From JANQHS01 sp965267505 (GTDB lineage Bacteria > Bacteroidota > Bacteroidia > Cytophagales > CCMP332), in NCBI GenBank assembly GCA_965267505.1, contig OZ254081.1, positions 1,302,001-1,366,000 on the forward strand: a DNA stretch of 64,000 nt. Direction: 5' to 3'. The position numbers and the translations under genes were made by a program. Shown one piece after another: positions 8,802 to 15,731 of the stretch (the first letter of the stretch is position 1; every line of letters begins with the position of its first letter). The notes below the pieces were generated by a model. It did not search any database. It was not told the DNA's origin and saw only the letters and a list, made by a program, of their open reading frames with translations.

Positions 8802-10043
8802 ATGAAACGCTCTTCAATTGTTCTCTTGGTTATTGTTTTTTCCCAATTCTTTTGCACCTCCTTATGGTTTGCCGGAAATGGGGTCATGAATGACCTGGTT
8901 CAAAGCTTTGGATTGAATGACAATGCAGTTGGAAACTTAACATCCGCGGTACAATTAGGCTTCATTATTGGAACCCTTTCATTCGCTGTCCTGACAATAG
9001 CCGACAGGTTCTCTCCCTCTAAGGTATTTCTGATTAGTGCCATCCTGGGCTCAACTTTTAATCTTGGGATCATTTGGGATGGAAATAGCCTTGAAAGCAT
9101 CTTGGTTTTCCGTTTTCTAACGGGGTTTTTCCTTGCTGGGATCTACCCGGTTGGAATGAAAATAGCAGCCGATCATTTCGATAAAGGATTAGGGAAATCT
9201 TTAGGGTATCTCGTAGGCGCATTGGTGTTGGGTACTTCTCTGCCCCATCTTTTAAAGGATCTTACGGGATATATTTCATGGCAGAATGTGATCATTGGAA
9301 TTTCTGCCCTGGCAACTTTGGGAGGAAGCCTGATGGTATTACTTGTTCCGGATGGACCCTTTAGAAAAGCTGGTGCCGGCTTCGATACCACAGTTTTTTT
9401 GAAAGTATTTAAGAACAGAGATTTTCGATCATCGGCCTTCGGGTACTTCGGTCATATGTGGGAACTCTATGCTTTTTGGGCCTTCGTACCAGTTATGATA
9501 AGGAGTTTCAATAGTATTTCAGAGGCTGATCTGAATATTCCATTCTTTTCGTTCCTAATTATCGGAAGCGGAGGACTTGCCTGTGTGGCTGGGGCTTACT
9601 TAGCTCAAAGACTAGGGGAGAAAAGAATAGCTTCATTGGCCTTGTTTCTTTCCGGACTTTGTTGTCTGATCTCCCCCTTTTCTTTTAGCACCCTTAATGA
9701 AGTGCTTTTTATCTCATTCCTGATCTTTTGGGGTCTGGTAGTTATTGCCGATTCACCTCTTTTTTCAACCCTGGTAGCAAAAAATGCCCCTTCTGAATCC
9801 AAGGGCACCGCACTTACTATAGTCAATTGCATAGGCTTTGCCATTACCATAGTAAGCATACAATTGATCAGTCTTCTTCAGGGAAAAGGGATTGAAACCC
9901 AGGCCTACATATTTCTGGCCATTGGTCCGATCCTGGGCCTTGTGGGGCTTTATCAAAAAGGTCAAATGGAAGGCCGGAGGCCAAAATTTGAACCAAATTC
10001 ACAAATCAATGGGCCAAAAGAAAAAACCAATTCATTGGGATAG
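8802..10043 (+). CDS. MFS transporter
   Basis: A 413-residue protein with about 12 hydrophobic segments in two halves. The first half has the MFS loop region 'LTIADRFSPSKVFLISAILGS' between TM2 and TM3, and 'FRFLTGFFLAGIYPVGMKIAAD' (TM4), typical of the major facilitator superfamily in the inner membrane. Substrate cannot be deduced; the overall look is of the drug/sugar or anion MFS subfamilies. The C-terminal tail is hydrophilic and short. It lies 27 bases after the T9SS gene and 30 before the SRPBCC gene, so it may share their transcript. Confidence 0.8.
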   Translation: MKRSSIVLLVIVFSQFFCTSLWFAGNGVMNDLVQSFGLNDNAVGNLTSAVQLGFIIGTLSFAVLTIADRFSPSKVFLISAILGSTFNLGIIWDGNSLESILVFRFLTGFFLAGIYPVGMKIAADHFDKGLGKSLGYLVGALVLGTSLPHLLKDLTGYISWQNVIIGISALATLGGSLMVLLVPDGPFRKAGAGFDTTVFLKVFKNRDFRSSAFGYFGHMWELYAFWAFVPVMIRSFNSISEADLNIPFFSFLIIGSGGLACVAGAYLAQRLGEKRIASLALFLSGLCCLISPFSFSTLNEVLFISFLIFWGLVVIADSPLFSTLVAKNAPSESKGTALTIVNCIGFAITIVSIQLISLLQGKGIETQAYIFLAIGPILGLVGLYQKGQMEGRRPKFEPNSQINGPKEKTNSLG

Positions 10044-10073
10044 ATTCACCTTTGAGCTATAGAAATCAAATTT

Positions 10074-10598
10074 ATGTCTGAGAATATCAAAGAAGTAAAG
10101 ATGTCCAAGCAGGTTACGGTCAATGTTTCTGCTGAGGACCTATGGCAAATTGTAGGACCGGGATTTACCGAGGCGGGAAAATGGAGTACCGCAGTGGACC
10201 ATTCAGTAGGTCATGGGGAAGGAAAGTTCGATGGAGCAAGCTGTGAAACCAGGGCTTGCGATCTAAGTGCCAAGGGATTTACCAGTGTCAAAGAAAGGAT
10301 CACCGAATACGACATCCCTAATAAGACCTTGGCCTTTGACGTGGAAGATGGGATGCCTGGGTTTGTGACCTATACCAATAATAGGACTGTGGTTACGAAT
10401 CTGGGAAATGGAAAAAGTCAGGCCAACCTTCAGATCACAATCAGAATGAAGCCTTTCATGGGTTGGTTGCTGGGAGGAATGATGAAAAAGAACCTAAGCA
10501 ATCTGATCGATAGCGCATTGGATGATCTTAAGGTTTATGCTGAAACCGGTGAGCCATCAGATAGGAAAAAAGCTAGAATGCAAAAACTAGCAGCTTAG
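10074..10598 (+). CDS. SRPBCC (START-like) family protein
   Basis: A 174-residue protein with the START-like lipid-pocket pattern: 'VTVNVSAEDLWQIVGPG' (first strand and helix), several strands 'GKSQANLQITIRM' and a long C-terminal helix 'LIDSALDDLKVYAE'. Such proteins bind hydrophobic ligands or act as cyclases; no catalytic residue is evident. The subgroup resembles the SRPBCC protein at 39609-40202 (shared MKPFMG/TKPAFMG and GMMKKNL/GKFKKTI positions), though that one has a signal peptide. A good terminator overlaps the 3' end at 10587-10611. Confidence 0.75.
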   Translation: MSENIKEVKMSKQVTVNVSAEDLWQIVGPGFTEAGKWSTAVDHSVGHGEGKFDGASCETRACDLSAKGFTSVKERITEYDIPNKTLAFDVEDGMPGFVTYTNNRTVVTNLGNGKSQANLQITIRMKPFMGWLLGGMMKKNLSNLIDSALDDLKVYAETGEPSDRKKARMQKLAA

Positions 10599-10611
10599 TC
10601 TGCTGGTTTTT
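10587..10611 (+). terminator. rho-independent terminator of SRPBCC gene
   Basis: The stem CTAGCAG/CTGCTGG (10587-10593 and 10600-10606, one G-U pair) with a six-base loop is followed by TTTTT. The loop contains the stop codon of the SRPBCC gene, so the hairpin overlaps the end of the coding region and separates it from the converging NAD(P)-binding gene. Confidence 0.6.
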
Positions 10612-11227
10612 ACCTTTTCAAAAGTTTAAACCCGATCTCTCTTCCCTGTCCCTGAACCATTGCCAGGTTGATCCAAAACCAGGCAAATTGTTCCATCATA
10701 GTGAAGTTCTCATTTCCACCTATGTCATAGCATTCCTCAAATCCTGCATCTTTCGCCAATTGGATCGCAACTTCTTTACCCTTTTGGCTATCCCCGCAAG
10801 TGAACATGTCCAAAGCCAATCCATTGTAATTGGTATCAAGCATATTATTGAAGCCGGTTGTATTAAAGCATTTGACCACGTCCCGACTTGGGGTATTGTC
10901 TAAAATAGCCTCTGCAGTGGTTGAATATCCCTCGGGTCCCCTACCTCGTACTATGTTCATTGCATCAATAATGATCTTTCCATTCGTATTGCCTAAGGAC
11001 TTTGCAACCTCGGGTGCTGCAACTGAAGGAGTTGCCAGTAAGATCACCTCGGAATGGGCAACTGCTTCCGGGATCGAATGAAGACTTGTGTTTTCATTTT
11101 CCAAAAGATACTTTCCTTTAAAACTGTTGGCATCCTTGACACCCAGTTTAATGGTATGGCCTGCATTGGCCCATTTTGTTGCTAAAGCTCCTCCAACGTT
11201 TCCGGTTCCTATGATGGCAATATTCAT
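10610..11227 (-). CDS. NAD(P)-binding oxidoreductase, F420H2:NADP oxidoreductase-like
   Basis: A 205-residue Rossmann protein starting 'MNIAIIGTGNVGGALATKWANAGHTIKLGVKD', a GxGxxG dinucleotide-binding motif at residues 7-12, followed by 'SEVILLATPSVAAPEVAKSLG' and 'KIIIDAMNIV', both typical of the NADP oxidoreductase (coenzyme F420-dependent) family, also called the NPDO or Fno-like group. 'VVKCFNTTGFNNM' is a further family motif. Most bacterial members in non-F420 organisms are uncharacterised NADP-dependent reductases. Convergent with the SRPBCC gene (11-base gap). Confidence 0.8.
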   Translation of the reverse strand: MNIAIIGTGNVGGALATKWANAGHTIKLGVKDANSFKGKYLLENENTSLHSIPEAVAHSEVILLATPSVAAPEVAKSLGNTNGKIIIDAMNIVRGRGPEGYSTTAEAILDNTPSRDVVKCFNTTGFNNMLDTNYNGLALDMFTCGDSQKGKEVAIQLAKDAGFEECYDIGGNENFTMMEQFAWFWINLAMVQGQGREIGFKLLKR

Positions 11228-11256
11228 TTCAAGCTAAATTTTTTTTGTATTCAAGT

Positions 11257-11901
11257 TTAAAACTGTTTTCTCAAAAAGATCCCCGGATTGGTATCCCGAA
11301 TCGAGTAATCATCCCCAAGACCCGAAAGATTTAGGGCTGCTCCAAATTGATAACCCGCTCTATCCAGGCCAGCCCTTATCCTTTGGACACTCGCAACATG
11401 TCCCTTGGAATCAAAGTTTGAAAACAACTCAAGACTGGTATATACTTTCCAGTTTTCATTCAGGCTTGCCGTATATCGAAAAATCGAAAACCAGGAATAA
11501 GCCAGTTCAGAATCCAATTCTACCGAAGCCAACGCGAAAAGCACAAACTTCGGATTGTACTTAAACAAATGTACTCCAAGGTCAGTCCCGGCATTAAGGC
11601 TTGAAATTCTTCCCAAAAAGGTTCCGCCAATTCCCGACCGGGAGGTGTAATTAAAATAGGCCCCGGTAAATAGATTGGTTTTCTCATCGTAATCAACCGT
11701 TGCTCTACTTCGGCTAAACAATGACCACTTAGCCTTTTCATCGAAGGTCTTTAGCCATTGCGCATCAATAAAGATCCTTTCAGTCCCAGGCATGAATTCA
11801 AACGATTGGGCATAAGCTTTCGAAAGGCCTACTAAAAGGGATAAAGCAATTAAAAAAGAAAGGCCGACCTTCCTGATCAGCCCCTTTTTTGTTTGCATCA
11901 T
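11257..11901 (-). CDS. outer-membrane beta-barrel-like protein
   Basis: A 214-residue protein with a signal peptide (about residues 12-32, ending SKAYAQ) and repeated amphipathic strands, many ending in aromatic residues, up to the terminal F (LRKQF), typical of small outer-membrane barrels. Strand pairs such as 'GAYFNYTSRSGIGGTFLGRISSL' alternate with turns. No specific family recognised. Its start overlaps the stop of the DJ-1-like gene by 4 bases, so the two are co-transcribed and probably function in the same envelope process. Confidence 0.6.
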   Translation of the reverse strand: MMQTKKGLIRKVGLSFLIALSLLVGLSKAYAQSFEFMPGTERIFIDAQWLKTFDEKAKWSLFSRSRATVDYDEKTNLFTGAYFNYTSRSGIGGTFLGRISSLNAGTDLGVHLFKYNPKFVLFALASVELDSELAYSWFSIFRYTASLNENWKVYTSLELFSNFDSKGHVASVQRIRAGLDRAGYQFGAALNLSGLGDDYSIRDTNPGIFLRKQF

Positions 11902-12776
11902 TTGGATAAAAGATCAACTACCATTCTTGCTGCTGCTGCCCCAGAGTTTTGCTGTTGACCTGTGACAAGGTTTCCATCTGCAATTGCATAGGAGGAAAAA
12001 GGATCGGCAACCTTGAAGTTTGTCCCCTGAATCTTCCTTGCTTCTTCTTCAATCCGATAGGGTTGGATCTTCATCCCAACAGCCTGATCTGCAAAATCTT
12101 CCTCGGAATTAGCAAAACCAGTCCAGGTTTTGCCCCTAACCAATAATTCCCCCCTGCTATCCTTTGCTTCAAGTAGCAAGGTGGTTGAATGGCAAACAGC
12201 TGCACTTGGTTTTTTTGATTCATAGAATGAAGCAAACAGGTTTTCAAGGTCCTCGTTTCCTCTAAAAGTGTACATGGGTGCCTGCCCACCCACAAGGAAG
12301 ATGGCATCATAGCCTTCGCTGTTTACCTCCTCCAGCTTTTTGGTGCTTTTTAACATTTCATTGAACCAATCCAATTGCATGTATCCAAGGCTTATTACGT
12401 CGTGAGCAGAATACCCACTGGCATCCAAAGGATTGGAATACCCATCCATAAGGATCTCTCCTCCTTTAGTGGAAGCTAGTTCCACGTCGTACCCTGCTTC
12501 CTGGAAAACATGAAGTGGGTGAGTCAATTCAGCTGCCCAAAATCCAATCGGCCAGCCTGTCTGCTCCGAAACGGCAGGGCTGCTGGCCACCATGAGTATC
12601 TTTCCTTTTGAGGGAAATCCATGAGCATGGACATAGTGCTTTTCTTCTTTTAATTCGGGAACCTCCTTGCTTGACGCTTTATTCCCATTTCTATCATTTT
12701 CTTCCGCCTGGGTACTGGATCCGCAAGCCCAAATCAGAATGCTAAGTCCAATTAATAAGTGTTTTGCTGTGTTCAT
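11898..12776 (-). CDS. DJ-1/PfpI family lipoprotein, Hsp31-like
   Basis: A 292-residue protein with a lipobox (LIWAC, Cys18) and a DJ-1/PfpI domain from about residue 57. The catalytic triad region is visible: Glu83 in 'WAAELTHPL', nucleophile Cys195 in 'SAAVCHSTTLLLEAK', and His196 next to it. Order and spacing match the class I glutamine amidotransferase-like Hsp31/YajL group, whose members act as deglycases/glyoxalase III or chaperones. Being a lipoprotein places it in the envelope rather than the cytosol, which is unusual. Divergent from an HxlR regulator that probably controls it. Confidence 0.8.
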   Translation of the reverse strand: MNTAKHLLIGLSILIWACGSSTQAEENDRNGNKASSKEVPELKEEKHYVHAHGFPSKGKILMVASSPAVSEQTGWPIGFWAAELTHPLHVFQEAGYDVELASTKGGEILMDGYSNPLDASGYSAHDVISLGYMQLDWFNEMLKSTKKLEEVNSEGYDAIFLVGGQAPMYTFRGNEDLENLFASFYESKKPSAAVCHSTTLLLEAKDSRGELLVRGKTWTGFANSEEDFADQAVGMKIQPYRIEEEARKIQGTNFKVADPFSSYAIADGNLVTGQQQNSGAAAARMVVDLLSK

Positions 12777-12882
12777 TATTTATTTTTTGTTCAAAATTCC
12801 AGTTATACAGTACTTTGAACAATATACTTACCCATTTTAGAGGTACTAACTTTTTTGAAAGTATGTTGAAAATGAGATAGTT

Positions 12883-13230
12883 ATGCCAGAATTTATGTAT
12901 AAGAACAAGCTCTATTACAGTCCGGTAGAGTTTGCAATGGATAGGATTGGGGGCACTTGGAAAATGCCGATCCTGTGGAGGTTAAAAGATCGGGTCATGA
13001 GATACAGCGAATTGAAGAAGGATATTCCTCATATAACCGATAAAATGCTTACTTCCCAGCTAAGGGAGCTTGAAGAGGAGGGATTCCTTCATAGAGAGGT
13101 TTATCCGGTTGTGCCTCCAAAGGTTGAATACTCCATGACAAATAAAGGAAAGACCTGCATCCCAATTATTGAAGCCATTCGGAATTACGGACTTTATCTG
13201 ATCGAGGAGGCGGGGATAGAACATCCTTAA
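12883..13230 (+). CDS. HxlR-family transcriptional regulator
   Basis: A 115-residue winged-helix protein. 'YSPVEFAMDRIGGTWKMPILWRLKDRVMRYSELKKDIPHITDKMLTSQLRELEEEGFLHREVYP...VEYSMTNKGK' reproduces the whole HxlR domain. The Cys often found before PVE in redox-sensing members is Ser here, so electrophile sensing through that residue is unlikely. Divergently transcribed from the DJ-1-like gene with 106 bases between starts; HxlR proteins commonly regulate such neighbours (inference). Confidence 0.88.
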   Translation: MPEFMYKNKLYYSPVEFAMDRIGGTWKMPILWRLKDRVMRYSELKKDIPHITDKMLTSQLRELEEEGFLHREVYPVVPPKVEYSMTNKGKTCIPIIEAIRNYGLYLIEEAGIEHP

Positions 13231-13304
13231 AATTTTTCTGACCATTTAAACCATGATCCATTTTTCGGGTTTAGTTACTAGGTTTTAAATATCATTTTAA
13301 GAAG

Positions 13305-13664
13305 ATGAAGCCCCATATTACGAGTCTGGTAAACGCACTCATACTAATAGTTTTTTCCCTCTGGGGATTTCTTAGTTCTGACACTCCCTCCTACACGGCA
13401 CTTATTCCAACCGGATTTGGTGTGGCTATTCTTTTTATGTATCGGGGAATCAAGAACCATCACAAGCTTATCGCCAACCTTGCTGTCTTCCTTACCATCA
13501 TGGTAATGTTTGGTTTAATAAAACCTCTACAGGGAGCCATGGGAAGGGAGGATTCCATTGCCGTTTTCAGAGTTTCAGTGATGCTTCTGAGTACCTTCCT
13601 TTCTTTGATCTTCTTCCTGCTTGGCTTTATTGGAATGGTCAGTCGATACGAGGAGAACAAGTAA
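13305..13664 (+). CDS. small four-TM membrane protein
   Basis: A 119-residue protein with four predicted transmembrane segments: about residues 6-24, 32-48, 57-77 and 92-113. The order TM, GF(G)VAILFMYRG, KHHKLIANLAVFLTIM, TM resembles small DUF-type inner-membrane proteins of Bacteroidota and eukaryotic TMEM14-like proteins, but I cannot name a family with certainty. Intergenic spacing suggests an independent unit. Confidence 0.6.
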   Translation: MKPHITSLVNALILIVFSLWGFLSSDTPSYTALIPTGFGVAILFMYRGIKNHHKLIANLAVFLTIMVMFGLIKPLQGAMGREDSIAVFRVSVMLLSTFLSLIFFLLGFIGMVSRYEENK

Positions 13665-13984
13665 AACTTTCTATTTCCAGCTAGGTGTTCTAGTTTTTAA
13701 TGAAGTCCCCAAAGAGATCTCAATAGCTAGGGAAAGCCAGAAATCTACCAATTTGTGCATGGCCGAAATGATATATGCTCTAGCTTACCTAAACTAGGTT
13801 TACAAGGTTCAGAAAAAAGGTAAATCCCTTACGCAAAAAGTCAGATGCCTGAACAAGCTCATAGTGGAGCTGGCCGAGACAAGAAAATGGAGAGTATTCT
13901 GAGGAAGGACTGATTCAAGGTGATTTATTGTCATAGGACAATATTTTTTGCAAAAGGGTTTTTGAGATTTGAGAAAAAACAAGA
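13665..13984 (+). other. gap with a possible gene remnant
   Basis: The 320 bases hold no intact gene. From ATG 13759 a frame reads 12 codons, meets TAG and then continues about 33 codons (VYKVQKKGKSLTQKVRCLNKL...) to TGA near 13900. The composition is protein-like but the family is not recognised. No terminator or promoter is convincing. Confidence 0.3.
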
Positions 13985-14404
13985 ATGAGGAACTCCCTTC
14001 ATTTACTATTCATTTTTCTTTTCTTTTCCTTTTATTCCTTCTCCTGTAAAAAAAAGGTCCAAGTAAAGCCAGAACTCAAGGGTCAATACAAACTTTTTTG
14101 GGTAAGACTACTTCCTGCTTGGGGTTGGAAACCAATTCAATCAGAGAAGTTTATCTACTTTCATGGCAATGGGATCTTCACTACTAATCATGTTTATTGC
14201 CATAAATCCAGTAAGGCTGATACCCTATTTATTGGGTCCTATTCCCTTATTGATTCAACCCTGAGCATTGAACCTTGCATTAGTCACAAAGTTCATCTTG
14301 AAAATGAAAATACATTAATAATCAGTCCTTCAGGCTGTCCATGTATTGACCCGCCATGTATTCCATTTCCATGTGAATTAAAATACCTTAAGGAAGTCAA
14401 ATAA
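13985..14404 (+). CDS. putative lipoprotein, lipocalin-like
   Basis: A 139-residue protein with a very hydrophobic N-terminus and lipobox FYSFSCKKK (Cys about residue 21), so probably an exported lipoprotein. The mature part begins 'LKGQYKLFWVRLLPAWGWKP' and contains 'GIFTTNH...YSLIDSTLSI', similar to the strands of lipocalin-like Bacteroidota lipoproteins. A Cys-rich tail (GCPCIDPPCIPFPC) might bind metal or form disulfides. The Crp-like gene follows almost directly. Confidence 0.5.
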   Translation: MRNSLHLLFIFLFFSFYSFSCKKKVQVKPELKGQYKLFWVRLLPAWGWKPIQSEKFIYFHGNGIFTTNHVYCHKSSKADTLFIGSYSLIDSTLSIEPCISHKVHLENENTLIISPSGCPCIDPPCIPFPCELKYLKEVK

Positions 14405-14421
14405 TTTTGGTTCTTCAAGAT

Positions 14422-15027
14422 ATGACCGATACAGAATTCAAAGGTTATTCACAGTTACAAAAATTTCTGCAAAGGCATGGAGACCTTCCGGAAAACCAGC
14501 TAAAAGAATTCTTATTCAGATTCAGAAGAAAGGAAATAAAGAAGAACGGGTTCCTTTTTCGAGAAGGCGAGGTCTGTAAGGATCTCGTTTTCGTTTACAA
14601 AGGTTGTCTCCGTTTGTATTACATCAAGGAAGGCATTGATATTTCAGTCTGGTTTGCTTTTGAAAACTCATCAGCTATAGATGTTTCTAGTTTCATAAGT
14701 GCAGCTCCCTCAAATTATTTTCTACAAGCAATTGAGGATTCGGAAATATTGTACCTCTCCAAAAATGAAATTGAATCTTTTTATGACAAGTATCCCAAAA
14801 TCGAAGCGGTAATGAGAAACTATTGGGAGGATGCCATACTGCAATTGATAAAAAGGTTTACCTCGCTTCAAACCGAGTCTGCGGAAAAAAGATACCTAAA
14901 TCTCATTGCCAAAGGAAAGTACATGCAAAAAATTCCGCAAAAGTACCTTGCATCCTTCATTGGGGTAACTCCTACATCCTTAAGCCGAATAAGGAAAAAT
15001 TTATCAGGCTCTGATAAATTATCCTAA
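14422..15027 (+). CDS. Crp/Fnr-family transcriptional regulator
   Basis: About 201 residues from ATG 14422 (TTG 14407 is an alternative start). The N-terminal part is a cNMP-binding beta-barrel (KNGFLFREGEVCKDLVFVYKGCLRLYY...), lacking the Arg-Ser-Ala phosphate-cassette residues of CRP, and the C-terminal part is a helix-turn-helix (IPQKYLASFIGVTPTSLSRIRKNL). This is the common Bacteroidota Crp-like group with an unknown effector. No Cys cluster for an FeS centre is seen. It may regulate the PaiB-like gene downstream. Confidence 0.85.
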   Translation: MTDTEFKGYSQLQKFLQRHGDLPENQLKEFLFRFRRKEIKKNGFLFREGEVCKDLVFVYKGCLRLYYIKEGIDISVWFAFENSSAIDVSSFISAAPSNYFLQAIEDSEILYLSKNEIESFYDKYPKIEAVMRNYWEDAILQLIKRFTSLQTESAEKRYLNLIAKGKYMQKIPQKYLASFIGVTPTSLSRIRKNLSGSDKLS

Positions 15028-15083
15028 GTCAATTTTATTGTATTGCTTTCTTCTTTGATTTACCCGAACCAAAAAGAAATCCA

Positions 15084-15731
15084 ATGTATGATCTCCCCTA
15101 CCATAAAGAACCTGATCAAGAAAAGTTGTTTGAATTTATTGAAGAAAATCCCTTTGCATTCTTAATAGGATGCACAAAAGAAGGGCTGCCGGTTTGTACC
15201 CAAATACCCATTTTGTTGGTAGAAAAGAAAAATAGAAAATTCCTCATTGGTCATTTCATGAAAAACACTGATCATCATAGGGCCTTTCAGGAAAATGCGC
15301 ATTGTCTCGTTGTTTTTACCTCCGCCCATAGCTATGTAAGCGCAAGTTGGTATTCCAATCCCAGTCAAGGCTCTACGTGGAACTATATGAGCATTCACGT
15401 AGAAGGAAAATTGAACTTCCTAAACGGCAATGAACTTGATGACATCTTAAAGAAAACAAGTTTGAGGTTTGAAGACAATGACAAAGAATCTCCTAGTTTC
15501 TTTGAAAACCTCCCCTTAGATTATCGAGAAAAGGTTATGAGAGCAATAGTTGGCTTCGAAGTTGAAATATCGGAAATGAAAAATGTATTTAAATTGAGCC
15601 AGGACAAGGATGAAAAAAGCTTTAACAATATTATTTCCAGACTTAGATTCAAGGGGAAAGAAGGAAATTATATTGCAACTGAAATGGAGAAAAGAAAGAA
15701 GAGCATTTTTTCTAACACAGAGAAGAAATGA
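15084..15731 (+). CDS. PaiB-family FMN-binding protein
   Basis: A 215-residue member of the PaiB family (split-barrel FMN-binding, sometimes called negative transcriptional regulator). Landmarks: 'MYDLPYHKEPDQEKLFEFIEENPFAFLIGC', 'LIGHFMKNTDHHRAF', 'VVFTSAHSYVSASWYSNP...STWNYMSIHVEGKL', and 'YREKVMRAIVGFEVEISEMKNVFKLSQDK'. Members affect protease and sporulation genes in Bacillus or act as flavin-dependent enzymes; the role here is unknown. A perfect palindromic hairpin follows its stop codon at 15762. Confidence 0.85.
   Translation: MYDLPYHKEPDQEKLFEFIEENPFAFLIGCTKEGLPVCTQIPILLVEKKNRKFLIGHFMKNTDHHRAFQENAHCLVVFTSAHSYVSASWYSNPSQGSTWNYMSIHVEGKLNFLNGNELDDILKKTSLRFEDNDKESPSFFENLPLDYREKVMRAIVGFEVEISEMKNVFKLSQDKDEKSFNNIISRLRFKGKEGNYIATEMEKRKKSIFSNTEKK

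Noticed and set aside
13759..13905. a small gene in the gap before the lipoprotein at 13985
   Set aside because: The frame is broken by a TAG after 12 codons and matches nothing I recognise; kept only as a note on the gap.
15610..15672. ATG 15610 as the start of the M16 peptidase
   Set aside because: It would overlap the intact PaiB gene by about 120 bases and place about 50 unnatural residues before the signal peptide.
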